A stretch of 64,000 nt of DNA from positions 38,158 to 102,157 of the forward strand of contig JABDCR010000001.1 of assembly GCA_013288015.1 (NCBI GenBank), written 5' to 3'. The notes beneath the pieces were generated by a model. The model did no database searches and had not been told where the DNA came from. It saw only the letters and a list, made by a program, of their open reading frames with translations. Positions 10,090-18,701 of the stretch are shown in pieces; the first letter of the stretch is position 1, and the number at the start of each line of letters is the position of its first letter. This DNA is from Bacteroidota bacterium (GTDB lineage: Bacteria > Bacteroidota > Bacteroidia > B-17B0 > Aurantibacillaceae). The translations under genes were made by a program, and so were the position numbers.

Positions 10090-11238
10090 ATGGTCGAAAA
10101 ATTTGACGTAATAATTTGTGGTGCCGGTCCGGCCGGAGCAACCTGTGCGCTTGCTTTGGGTTCTTCAGGTTTAAAAGTGGCTTTGGTTGATAAAAGCAAC
10201 TTTCCCCGCGATAAAATTTGTGGTGATGCCATTGCAGCCTATGTTCCTAAAGTTTTAAGCACCATAAATCCAACTTATGCCAAAGCATTAGCCGATTTTA
10301 CCGAAAAAGAAAACGTAAATACTATTCGTATAGTTAGTCCGAACACAAAAACACTTGACATTAGTTATGGGGTTGATGGTTTTATAAGTACACGTGTTCA
10401 CTTCGATAATTTTTTATTAGATCTCGTTAAGCAACTAACTAACGTAAAATTATTTCTACATACAGCCATCTTAGATGTCGTGACAAATGAAAAAAAGGCT
10501 TATGTTATTTTAGCTGATAACATAAAACTTGAAGCCTCATTAATTATTGGTTGCGATGGCGAGCAAGGCATTACACGAAAAAAACTTACCAAAACACAAC
10601 TCGACCCTGAACATCACGCAGCAGCAGTAAGGGCCTATTTTAAAAACGTAAAAGATATTCCGGAGTCAACTTTTGAATTACATTTTATAGATAAAGTTAT
10701 ACCCGGTTATTTTTGGATTTTCCCCTTGCCAAATAACGAAGCCAATGTAGGTTTAGGCATAGTATCTAAAAGTGTTGCTGCAAAAAAACTAAACTTGCGT
10801 CAAGAAATGCAACGCATTATAGAAACCAACCCATCTATTAAAGAAAGGTTTGCAGATGCCGAAATGATAAGTAAAATAGAAGGTTACGGTTTACCATTGG
10901 GTTCCAGAAAAACAACTATTTCAGGCAATCGGTTTATGCTTTGCGGAGATGCCGCATCACTTATTGACCCTTTAACCGGCGAGGGCATTGGGCAGGCAAT
11001 TATATCAGGAAGATATGCGGGTTGGCAAGCTAAAAAGTGTTTTGAGCAAAATAATTTTTCCGCATCTTTTATGAAGCAGTATAACAAAATAGTTTATGAT
11101 AAATTATGGAAAGAGCATAAAAGAAATTATTTTATTCGCGAATTAATTATTAATAAACCCAAATTGTTCAACGCATTAACAAGCCTTTTAAACAAGAGCA
11201 AATTCCTACACAACTTAACTAAGAAAATTTTCAATTAA
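10090..11238 (+). CDS. Geranylgeranyl-reductase-family FAD-dependent oxidoreductase
   Basis: A 382-residue flavoprotein of the GGR/FixC family, which saturates isoprenoid double bonds or oxidises related substrates. It has the FAD dinucleotide motif GAGPAGA at 11-17, the family motif KICGDA (CGDA at 44-47) and the second FAD motif GDAASLIDPLTGEGIGQA near 287-304, followed by SGRYAGW. No transmembrane segment is obvious except the dinucleotide strand. It is divergent from the thiamine operon. The only hint to a substrate is the GGGP-synthase gene 9 kb upstream; archaeal GGRs reduce the chains made by that pathway. A role on menaquinone side chains or other isoprenoids is equally possible. Confidence 0.8.
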   Translation: MVEKFDVIICGAGPAGATCALALGSSGLKVALVDKSNFPRDKICGDAIAAYVPKVLSTINPTYAKALADFTEKENVNTIRIVSPNTKTLDISYGVDGFISTRVHFDNFLLDLVKQLTNVKLFLHTAILDVVTNEKKAYVILADNIKLEASLIIGCDGEQGITRKKLTKTQLDPEHHAAAVRAYFKNVKDIPESTFELHFIDKVIPGYFWIFPLPNNEANVGLGIVSKSVAAKKLNLRQEMQRIIETNPSIKERFADAEMISKIEGYGLPLGSRKTTISGNRFMLCGDAASLIDPLTGEGIGQAIISGRYAGWQAKKCFEQNNFSASFMKQYNKIVYDKLWKEHKRNYFIRELIINKPKLFNALTSLLNKSKFLHNLTKKIFN

Positions 11239-11250
11239 AAATCGGGCAAT

Positions 11251-11276
11251 AAAAAACCCTTCGCTAGGAAGGGTTT
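11251..11276 (-). terminator. Rho-independent terminator after atpG
   Basis: A 9-bp perfect stem, AAACCCTTC and GAAGGGTTT, with loop GCTAG. On the minus strand it is followed by a run of T (11251-11256), so it ends the atp operon. The plus side has a weaker T-tract and may also stop the convergent flavoprotein gene. Confidence 0.85.
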
Positions 11277-11299
11277 AGTTCTACTATAATTTTTAAAGT

Positions 11300-12187
11300 T
11301 TAGCTTTTTAACGCCTCCGCACCACCAACAATCTCTAATATCTCATTAGTAATTGCAGCCTGACGAGCTTTGTTGTAGCTAATTTTAAGTGAACGCAACA
11401 TTTCTTTAGCGTTATCGGTTGCTTTATGCATAGCAGTCATACGAGCACCATGTTCAGAAGCAACAGAATCTAATAAAGCTTTATAGAATTGCACTTTCAA
11501 CGATTTTGGAATTAATTCGTTAACAATGTATTCTTTGTTTGGTTCAAAAATATAATCTGTAGTGTTTTTGCTATCGGCAGCTGCTGATTTAGTAGTATCA
11601 ATAGGTAAAAAACGTTCAGCTACCGTAAGTTGTACCGCCGCATTTTTAAATTGGTTATATACTAAATAAACTTTATCGAATTGATTATTAGCAAAAGCCT
11701 GCATAATTTTATCAGCCACAGGTGCTACATTATCAAAAGAAAGTTTATCAAATAATTCATTTAAATGATGTGGTAAATCTGTTCCATGTATGCGATGGTC
11801 TGTTCTTTTAAAAGCATCATCAGCTTTTTTACCAATACATATTACAGATACTTTAGATGAACCTTTATAATCGTTTTTAATTAAGCTCCATGCCTTTTTA
11901 ATTACGTTAGCATTAAAACCACCAGCTAAACCACGATTAGAAGAGATAACAATTAAAAGCACATTATCGCTTTCTGTAGTACGTGCAAATTTATTTTCAG
12001 AAGTATCTAAGCTTGCACTTAGGTTTTGTAAAATAGAAGTAAGCTTATTTGCATAGGGGCGCATTTGTGTAACAGCATCTTGTGCACGTTTAAGTTTAGC
12101 AGCACTCACCATTTTCATGGCGCTTGTAATCTGCATGGTTGAACCAACCGATGTTATCCTATTTCGTACTTCTTTTAAGTTTGGCAT
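11300..12187 (-). CDS. atpG: ATP synthase F1 subunit gamma
   Basis: Forms the central rotor shaft that links the c-ring to the alpha3-beta3 head. The 295-residue protein starts NLKEVRNRITSV, has MKMVSAAKLKRAQ near residue 25 and ends with the conserved helix ITNEILEIVGGAEAL. The first and last helices make the coiled-coil shaft. It is the last gene of the minus-strand operon atpB-E-F-H-A-G, 12 nt after atpA, and is followed by a terminator. atpD and atpC are not in the window, which agrees with the split atp arrangement usual in Bacteroidota. Confidence 0.97.
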   Translation of the reverse strand: MPNLKEVRNRITSVGSTMQITSAMKMVSAAKLKRAQDAVTQMRPYANKLTSILQNLSASLDTSENKFARTTESDNVLLIVISSNRGLAGGFNANVIKKAWSLIKNDYKGSSKVSVICIGKKADDAFKRTDHRIHGTDLPHHLNELFDKLSFDNVAPVADKIMQAFANNQFDKVYLVYNQFKNAAVQLTVAERFLPIDTTKSAAADSKNTTDYIFEPNKEYIVNELIPKSLKVQFYKALLDSVASEHGARMTAMHKATDNAKEMLRSLKISYNKARQAAITNEILEIVGGAEALKS

Positions 12188-12199
12188 GAAATCTTAATT

Positions 12200-13780
12200 C
12201 TAAGCTTTGAATTTTTTAGATGTTTCTTTTGCTACTTCTTCTAATGTATTTGTAATCTCATCAGTGTACTGACCAGCTTTTAAACCATCTAATACATTTT
12301 TGTGTTTTCTTTCTAATACATCTAAAAAGTCTTTCTCAAATTCGCGTACTTTATTTACTGGCACCTCGCGTAATAAGTTACGAGTACCACAGTAAATAAT
12401 TGCAATTTGCTGTTCAACACGAAGTGGAGAAAACGCATTTTGTTTTAAAATTTCTACGTTACGAGCACCTTTATCAAGTACTGATTTTGTAGCCGAATCT
12501 AAATCCGAACCAAATTTTGCAAACGCTTCAAGCTCGCGGTACTGTGCTTGGTCAAGCTTTAAAGTACCTGCTACTTTTTTCATTGATTTAATTTGAGCGT
12601 TACCACCCACACGAGATACAGAGATACCTACGTTAATTGCCGGACGAACACCTGAGTTAAATAAGTTACCCTCTAAGAAAATCTGTCCGTCGGTAATAGA
12701 AATTACGTTTGTTGGAATGTAAGCAGATACGTCACCCGCTTGTGTTTCAATAATAGGAAGTGCTGTTAACGAACCACCACCTTTTACAATTCCTTTAATA
12801 GAATCAGGTAAGTCGTTCATGCTTTGAGCAATGTTGTCAGATGCGTTGATTTTAGCTGCACGCTCTAACAATCTGCTATGCAAATAAAACACGTCACCAG
12901 GATATGCTTCACGCCCCGGAGGACGACGTAATAATAGTGACACCTCACGATAAGCAACTGCTTGTTTAGATAAATCATCAAATACAATTAATGCAGGACG
13001 ACCGGTATCGCGGAAAAACTCTCCGATAGCAGCACCCGCAAATGGAGCGTAGAACTGAATAGCAGCAGGCTCAGAAGCAGATGCAGCAACAATAACTGTG
13101 TAAGCCATCGCCCCGTTTTCTTCTAAAGTACGTTGTACGTTTGCTACTGTACTTCCTTTTTGACCTATTGCTACGTATATACAAAACACAGGTTTACCTG
13201 CTTCAAAAAATTCTTTTTGGTTAATGATAGTATCAATAGCCACGGTAGATTTACCAGTTTGACGATCGCCAATGATAAGCTCACGCTGACCACGACCAAT
13301 TGGAATCATCGCATCGATAGCTTTAATACCAGTTTGTAACGGCTCAGCAACCGGCTGACGATAAATTACCCCCGGAGCTTTACGCTCAAGTGGCATTTCG
13401 TAAGTTGTACCGGTAATAGGGCCTTTACCATCAATTGGTTCTCCTAATGTGTTAACTACACGACCTAACATGCCTTCGCCTACTTTTAACGAAGCAATGC
13501 GTCCGGTACGTTTGCAAGAAGAACCTTCGCTGATACCAACACTTGGACCTAATAATACGGCACCAATATTGTCTTCTTCTAAGTTAAGAACGATAGCCTG
13601 TAAGCCGGTTTCAAATTCGATAAGCTCGCCACTTTGAACTTTTGATAAGCCATAAATACGAGCGATACCATCACCAACTTGTAGTACGGTACCAACTTCT
13701 TCTAATTCAGCTTCTGATTTAAAGCCTGCTAATTGCTGACGTAAAATTGCAGATACTTCTGCGGGTTTAATTTCTGCCAT
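12200..13780 (-). CDS. atpA: ATP synthase F1 subunit alpha
   Basis: Non-catalytic nucleotide-binding subunit of the F1 head. The 526-residue protein carries the Walker A motif GDRQTGKST at 171-179, [17 protein letters not shown] (Walker B region), [14 protein letters not shown], and ISVSRVGG with the arginine finger that completes the catalytic site on the beta subunit. Length and motif order are normal. It lies 9 nt after atpH. Confidence 0.99.
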   Translation of the reverse strand: MAEIKPAEVSAILRQQLAGFKSEAELEEVGTVLQVGDGIARIYGLSKVQSGELIEFETGLQAIVLNLEEDNIGAVLLGPSVGISEGSSCKRTGRIASLKVGEGMLGRVVNTLGEPIDGKGPITGTTYEMPLERKAPGVIYRQPVAEPLQTGIKAIDAMIPIGRGQRELIIGDRQTGKSTVAIDTIINQKEFFEAGKPVFCIYVAIGQKGSTVANVQRTLEENGAMAYTVIVAASASEPAAIQFYAPFAGAAIGEFFRDTGRPALIVFDDLSKQAVAYREVSLLLRRPPGREAYPGDVFYLHSRLLERAAKINASDNIAQSMNDLPDSIKGIVKGGGSLTALPIIETQAGDVSAYIPTNVISITDGQIFLEGNLFNSGVRPAINVGISVSRVGGNAQIKSMKKVAGTLKLDQAQYRELEAFAKFGSDLDSATKSVLDKGARNVEILKQNAFSPLRVEQQIAIIYCGTRNLLREVPVNKVREFEKDFLDVLERKHKNVLDGLKAGQYTDEITNTLEEVAKETSKKFKA

Positions 13781-13789
13781 TTGTATTAT

Positions 13790-14332
13790 TTAATTATTAA
13801 AAGTACTTCCTGAAAACGTTTTTCTTAGGTCATTTAATTTTCTTGATACACTTGCATCTACCTGCTTGTCGCCAATAGTAAGTACAAAGCCACCAATTAA
13901 ATCTTTATTTACTTTTTCTACTAATTCAACTTCACCTTTAGTAGTTTGCTTTACTAACTCTAACACTTTTGCTTTTACTGTGCTATCAATGCCAATAGCA
14001 GATGTAATAACAGCCGTTAAAATATTTTTATGTTGTTTGTACTGTGTTACAAATTCGGTAGCAATGTATTTCATATACGATTCTCTGCGTTTTAGCGTAA
14101 GAATCGCAAGAAAACCTAAAGTAACGTCGCTGACTTTACCCGAGAAAATTTCTTTAACAACAGCAACCTTTTTATCAGTTTTAATAATAGGGCTATTTAA
14201 GAAATTAATAAATCCTCTGTTATGTTCGCAAACGCTTTCTACCAATTGCATATCGGCATAAACTTTTTCAAGTTGCCCTTTTTCGTTGGCAAGTTGTAAA
14301 AGCGATTTGGCGTATCGTGTGGCTACTAGCAT
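13790..14332 (-). CDS. atpH: ATP synthase F1 subunit delta
   Basis: Peripheral stalk protein joining the b subunits to the top of F1 (OSCP homologue). The 180-residue sequence has the family start ATRYAKSLLQLANEKGQ, the middle FLNSPIIKTDKK with LTLKRRESYM, and the C-terminal LIGGFVLTIGDKQVDASVSRKL. It begins 1 nt after atpF. Weak overall conservation is normal for this subunit; the context makes the call secure. Confidence 0.95.
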   Translation of the reverse strand: MLVATRYAKSLLQLANEKGQLEKVYADMQLVESVCEHNRGFINFLNSPIIKTDKKVAVVKEIFSGKVSDVTLGFLAILTLKRRESYMKYIATEFVTQYKQHKNILTAVITSAIGIDSTVKAKVLELVKQTTKGEVELVEKVNKDLIGGFVLTIGDKQVDASVSRKLNDLRKTFSGSTFNN

Positions 14333-14333
14333 G

Positions 14334-14828
14334 TTAGTTTAAGGTAACTTCTTTTACAAGATTGCTGGTTAATGTTTTTTGTTTCTCTTCAGATGATAAT
14401 TGCTCTTTTAAAATTTTCTCAGCAATATCAATTGATAAAGTAGCTACTTGCGCTTTTAACTCGGTAATAGCAGCTAATTTTTCTGTATTTATAGCTTCAC
14501 GAGCCTGAGCCACCATACGGTCAGCTTCAACTTTTGCTCTTGTTTTTGCTTCGTTAATAATAGCATCTTTTGTGTCGCGTGCTTCTTTAAGCATCGCATC
14601 TTTTTCAGCACGTGCTTCAGCTAATATTTTTTCGTTATTAGATTGCAGTAAATGCATATCCTTACGAGCTTGTTCAGCCGATTGAAGGGCTTTTTCAATG
14701 CCATCTTCTCTTTCTTTAATCATGCCAAGAATTGGCTTCCAAGCGAATTTTTTAAGTATCAAAAAGATAATAGCAAAAGTTACTATCATCCAAAATACTA
14801 AGCCTATGGCGGGGGTTACTAATTCCAT
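14334..14828 (-). CDS. atpF: ATP synthase F0 subunit b
   Basis: Membrane-anchored peripheral stalk. One transmembrane helix (about residues 7-27, GLVFWMIVTFAIIFLILKK) is followed by a long charged alanine- and lysine-rich coiled coil from about residue 35 to the end. The 164-residue length is typical of a single homodimeric b subunit; no b' gene is present. It is 76 nt downstream of atpE. Confidence 0.95.
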   Translation of the reverse strand: MELVTPAIGLVFWMIVTFAIIFLILKKFAWKPILGMIKEREDGIEKALQSAEQARKDMHLLQSNNEKILAEARAEKDAMLKEARDTKDAIINEAKTRAKVEADRMVAQAREAINTEKLAAITELKAQVATLSIDIAEKILKEQLSSEEKQKTLTSNLVKEVTLN

Positions 14829-14904
14829 TTTTTTGTTTTTTAATTTTACTTTTTGTTTAACTAAAAAAAGAAATTGCGCTAACCAATCGTTAGCGCAAAA
14901 TCAA

Positions 14905-15150
14905 TTACTTGTTGAACACCACTAATAGTGCAACAACCATAGCAAAGAAAGCAGCGCCCTCTACAAGGGCAGCTGTTAAAATCATGTTGCTACGAATGTC
15001 GTTTACAGCTTCTGGCTGGCGTGCTACTGATTCTAAAGCAGAACCACCAATACGACCGATACCTACACCTGCACCTAATGCGGCGATACCTGCACCCACA
15101 GCAGCAACACCTTGTGCTAACGGGGTTTCTAATAATACAGTTGACATCAT
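14905..15150 (-). CDS. atpE: ATP synthase F0 subunit c
   Basis: Forms the rotating c-ring. The 81-residue protein has two hydrophobic helices joined by the polar loop RQPEA at 44-48, and the ion-binding glutamate in ALVEGAAFF (Glu64). The first-helix residue that is glutamine in sodium-dependent c subunits is isoleucine here, and the residue after the glutamate is glycine rather than serine. This points to proton coupling. The start could be either of two adjacent ATG codons; the first is given. Confidence 0.97.
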   Translation of the reverse strand: MMSTVLLETPLAQGVAAVGAGIAALGAGVGIGRIGGSALESVARQPEAVNDIRSNMILTAALVEGAAFFAMVVALLVVFNK

Positions 15151-15217
15151 GTTACTTTTTTTTATTTAGGTTAAACAAAACCTGTTTTACGAAACAGGCA
15201 AAAACTTTTAAATTTCT

Positions 15218-16429
15218 TTATACCATATCAATTTGTGCAGCAGAATGCGCTCCCTCATGTGCATGATGTTCTTCATGCGCATGATGTCCTTCTTCAATAG
15301 CTGCTCCAAAATACATTGCCGATAAAAGCGTGAAAACATACGCTTGTAAAAATGCTACCAATAATTCTAAAAAGCCCATAAACACCGTAAAGGCTACTGA
15401 TAAAACAGCTACACCAAAACCGGCACCTGTACTCATTTCACCAAAAATAAATATTAAACTAAAAAAGGCTAAAGCTATAATGTGCCCTGCGGTAATGTTA
15501 GCAAACAAACGTATCATTAATACAAATGGGCGTAAAACAACACCTAATAGTTCAATAGGCGTTAATATAATAAGTACCCAAACAGGCACACCCGGCATAG
15601 CAAAAATGTGTCTCCAATAATGTGCGTTGCTATTAGCAAAAATTATTAGTAAGGTAAAGCAAGCTAACACCGCACAAACTGCAATGTTACCCGTTAAGTT
15701 AGCTCCACCCGGAAACAAAGGAACTAAACCCATTAAATTATTAATAAAGATGAAAAAGAACACCGTTAATAAATAAGGCATGAATTTTTCATATTTAGGT
15801 CCAATAGATGTTTTAGCAACATCATCTCTAACAAAAATAACCAATGGCTCAACAAACGATTGTAAACCTTTTGGTGCCTGACCAACACGATTTTTATATG
15901 TTTTAGCTACACTTAAAAATATCCATAATAATAAGAATGCACTTATTAATAAAGAAGTAACATTTTTAGTAATAGATAAGTCTATAATATTATTTGTATT
16001 ACCGGTTGCCACATTTTCAACTTCATCAGTAACACCAACTAAACCTTCTTCAGCCTCAACAATTTTATTCTCAACTAATTTATAGCCTTTATAAACCTCG
16101 CCATCTTCTAACTTGCTCGACATAAAAATATCTAAGCCTGTTTTCTTGTTATATATAATAACAGGTAATGGTATAGCAACTGCATGTTCGCCTTCGCCCC
16201 ATAAATGCCATTCATGTGCATCGCCAATGTGTTCAGTAATTAATTTGCCTGCATTAAAACCTTCTTTTTTTTCAGTTTCGGTAGTTGCAACTGCCGCAGC
16301 TTTTTTAAGGCTATCTTCGTTTGGTTCGTAAGCGAAAGATTTAAAAGTTGAAAAAGATAAAACGGTTATAAACAGCGCTATTATTCGTGTTTTTTTGCTT
16401 AAAAGACTCGTAGTATAAGACATTGACAA
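15218..16429 (-). CDS. atpB: ATP synthase F0 subunit a, long Bacteroidota form
   Basis: Proton channel of F0. The membrane part (about residues 155-380) holds FLLWIFLSVAKTYKNR, a GLVPLFPGGANLTGNIA segment and MIRLFANITAGHI with the essential arginine. At 403 residues it is much longer than the ~270-residue E. coli protein. An N-terminal stretch of about 150 residues begins with a signal-like hydrophobic segment (FITVLSFSTFKSFA) and then a soluble region. The C-terminus is histidine-rich (HHAHEEHHAHEG). It is the first gene of the operon here; no atpI is seen upstream. The extended N-terminus is known from other Bacteroidota AtpB proteins. Confidence 0.96.
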   Translation of the reverse strand: MSMSYTTSLLSKKTRIIALFITVLSFSTFKSFAYEPNEDSLKKAAAVATTETEKKEGFNAGKLITEHIGDAHEWHLWGEGEHAVAIPLPVIIYNKKTGLDIFMSSKLEDGEVYKGYKLVENKIVEAEEGLVGVTDEVENVATGNTNNIIDLSITKNVTSLLISAFLLLWIFLSVAKTYKNRVGQAPKGLQSFVEPLVIFVRDDVAKTSIGPKYEKFMPYLLTVFFFIFINNLMGLVPLFPGGANLTGNIAVCAVLACFTLLIIFANSNAHYWRHIFAMPGVPVWVLIILTPIELLGVVLRPFVLMIRLFANITAGHIIALAFFSLIFIFGEMSTGAGFGVAVLSVAFTVFMGFLELLVAFLQAYVFTLLSAMYFGAAIEEGHHAHEEHHAHEGAHSAAQIDMV

Positions 16430-16463
16430 ATTAACGGTTTTTAACGATTTTTAAATTCGGGTG

Positions 16464-16471
16464 CAAATTTA
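16464..16471 (-). promoter_or_regulatory. -7 promoter box of the atp operon
   Basis: The minus strand reads TAAATTTG, a perfect TAnnTTTG, 34 nt upstream of the atpB ATG. A TTTC lies 19 nt further upstream where TTTG would be expected, a one-base mismatch. Confidence 0.5.
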
Positions 16472-16525
16472 GCTATAAATTGCTATTAAAGAAATTTCAC
16501 CCCGTTTTTTTTCTAATTTTATGCC

Positions 16526-17566
16526 ATGTTTAGGCATTTATTATTAACAATATCGGTTTTTTGTGGATTAAGTTTAACAGCCCAAGAAAATCATACGGTT
16601 ACACCTGATACTAATCATGGATTGGTAAAGTGGCTTACTTTTAAAGAGGCGCAGGATGAAATGAAAAAACAGCAAAAGCCTTTATTAATTGATATATATA
16701 CCGATTGGTGCGGCTGGTGCAAACACATGGTAAAAACCACATATTCTGACCCTAATATAGCCGGCTACATAAACACTTATTTTTATCCTGTGCAATTTAA
16801 TGCCGAAACGCATGACACCATTGAGTATAATGGCGAAAAATATGTAAACAAAAGCAGCGAAAAAAAATCGCCTCACGATTTGGCTATTAAATTTTTAGGG
16901 CAAAGTTTAAGTTACCCATCCACCATTTTTGTATCCAATAATTACCAGTTTAATTTATTATCGCAGGGTTATTTAGAAACAAAAAAAATAGAACCCCTTT
17001 TGGTTTTTACGGTTGAAAATGCTTTTAGAACAGCTTCTTATGATGATTTTAATAAAAACTTTGAACACACTTTTTACGATACCAATTTTGTAAAAAAACA
17101 ACCTAAAACATATACATTTAATGAGGCTTTAGAGCTTCAGAAAAAACACCCTAAAAAAATACTGGTTGATATATATACCGATTTTTGCAATACATGCAGG
17201 GTAATGAATGCCACTACACTTACAGATACGGCACTGGTTTCTTACTTAAATAAAAAATACTATTTGGTTAAATTTAATGCGCAGCAAGATAAAAGTGAGA
17301 TAGATTTTAAAGGCATAAAATATGCTAACAATGGTGCAGGCGGATTTCCTTTTCATGCATTAGCTTTAGAGTTAACACGTAAAAATTTTATTATCCCTGC
17401 TATGGTTATTTTAGATGAAAAACTTGAAACCTTGGACGTAGTTAGTTTTTATCAAACAGCCGATTGGGCCAATAAAATAGCGCATTATTTTGGCAGCGAC
17501 GATTATAAAAAGATGAAGTGGGATGAGTTTCTTAAAAAACCAAATACCCCTTCAATACATAAATAA
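16526..17566 (+). CDS. Secreted protein with two thioredoxin-like domains
   Basis: A 346-residue protein with an N-terminal signal peptide (about 1-19, ending LTAQ), so probably periplasmic. Two thioredoxin-fold modules follow. The first carries DIYTDWCGWCKHM (CGWC, near residue 63). The second carries DIYTDFCNTCRVM (CNTC, near residue 218). Both are preceded by a similar helix, TFKEAQDEMKKQQKPLLI and TFNEALELQKKHPKKILV, so the protein looks like an internal duplication. CGWC resembles reductive DsbD/DUF255-type disulfide proteins; the CNTC site is less usual. It starts 96 nt from atpB on the other strand and lies 6 nt before the DUF2279 gene. Substrate unknown. Confidence 0.85.
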   Translation: MFRHLLLTISVFCGLSLTAQENHTVTPDTNHGLVKWLTFKEAQDEMKKQQKPLLIDIYTDWCGWCKHMVKTTYSDPNIAGYINTYFYPVQFNAETHDTIEYNGEKYVNKSSEKKSPHDLAIKFLGQSLSYPSTIFVSNNYQFNLLSQGYLETKKIEPLLVFTVENAFRTASYDDFNKNFEHTFYDTNFVKKQPKTYTFNEALELQKKHPKKILVDIYTDFCNTCRVMNATTLTDTALVSYLNKKYYLVKFNAQQDKSEIDFKGIKYANNGAGGFPFHALALELTRKNFIIPAMVILDEKLETLDVVSFYQTADWANKIAHYFGSDDYKKMKWDEFLKKPNTPSIHK

Positions 17567-17572
17567 TTGTAG

Positions 17573-18559
17573 ATGGTTTTTAAATTTCTTTATAAAAAAA
17601 TTGCATTTTTTTTTCTTTTTATTCTGATTATACAAAATTGTTTTTCGCAAACTACGGATGTTCCTGATTCGCTTACTAAAAAGCAAAAAACAATTCGTCA
17701 AAGTATTTTAGTAGGCACTACGGGCGCATTTACGGCTGTGTCATTAGTTGGCTTAAACCAAATTTGGTATAAACAATATGCGGCATCAAAATTTCATTTT
17801 TTTAATGATAATAATGAGTGGTGCCAAATGGATAAACTGGGGCATACATTTACAACCTATAACACCGCGCGCGAAATTTACCGGGCTATGTTATGGGCAG
17901 GTTATAACCGCAAACAAAGCGTTTTTATTGGCGAGGCTTACGGTACTGCCTATATGACTGCCATTGAAATAATGGATGGTTTTAGCAGCGGCTGGGGCTT
18001 TAGCTGGGGCGATGAAGTGGCCAATGTTTCGGGTAGTGCTTTGTTTACGTTGCAGCAATATTTTTGGAACGAACAACGCATTCATTTAAAATACTCTTTC
18101 CATCAAACATTTTATGCGGGTATAAGACCCAGCGAATTGGGAACCTCATTGGAATCACAACCCATTAAAGATTATAATGGACAAACTTATTGGTTATCGG
18201 TTAGTCCGGCTTCGTTTTTTAAAAAAGAAACTAAATTCCCGAAATGGATAGCCTTTGCTTTTGGTTATGGCGCAACAGGTATGATTAGTGGGGCCAGTAA
18301 TGTTATTGTTTATCCTAACGGAACTACAAGTACTAATCCGATAAACGACCAAAGCATAGTTATTGGAGCTAATGGAGTACCTACTTACTATTACAGATAC
18401 AGAAAATTCTATTTTTCTTTAGATATAAATTTTACTAAAATAAAAACCAAATCGAAGTTTTTACAAAGTGTTTTCTCGGTTTTTAATGGTTTTAAATTGC
18501 CGTTTCCGGCAGTTGAGTTTGATAAACATGGAGTTAATTTTAAGCCTTTTTATTTTTAA
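17573..18559 (+). CDS. DUF2279 family envelope protein
   Basis: A 328-residue protein with a signal peptide (about 1-25). The middle matches DUF2279 (YfiM-like) by its pattern: QMDKLGHTFTTYNTARE, then AYGTAYMTAIEIMDGFSSGWGFSWGDEVAN, with short hydrophobic helices between. A later part (residues 170-328) is rich in aromatic residues and strand-like, perhaps outer-membrane linked. It follows the thioredoxin-like gene by 6 nt and is probably co-transcribed. No biochemical role is known to me for this family. The call rests on motif recall. Confidence 0.72.
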   Translation: MVFKFLYKKIAFFFLFILIIQNCFSQTTDVPDSLTKKQKTIRQSILVGTTGAFTAVSLVGLNQIWYKQYAASKFHFFNDNNEWCQMDKLGHTFTTYNTAREIYRAMLWAGYNRKQSVFIGEAYGTAYMTAIEIMDGFSSGWGFSWGDEVANVSGSALFTLQQYFWNEQRIHLKYSFHQTFYAGIRPSELGTSLESQPIKDYNGQTYWLSVSPASFFKKETKFPKWIAFAFGYGATGMISGASNVIVYPNGTTSTNPINDQSIVIGANGVPTYYYRYRKFYFSLDINFTKIKTKSKFLQSVFSVFNGFKLPFPAVEFDKHGVNFKPFYF

Positions 18560-18701
18560 AAACTGAACTAGAAATTAACACAAAAACAAGTAACTCACAG
18601 AGAATTTTATGGATTTTATCGAAAAAAAAATTGCTTTAAGCATTTTTTTGGAGGGCTAAAAAATTTTACCTACTTTTAAACCTATAAAAACAACTCACAT
18701 C

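Noticed and set aside
14905..15150. Sodium-dependent c-ring
   Set aside because: The glutamine of the first helix and the serine after the glutamate, both needed for sodium binding, are replaced by isoleucine and glycine.
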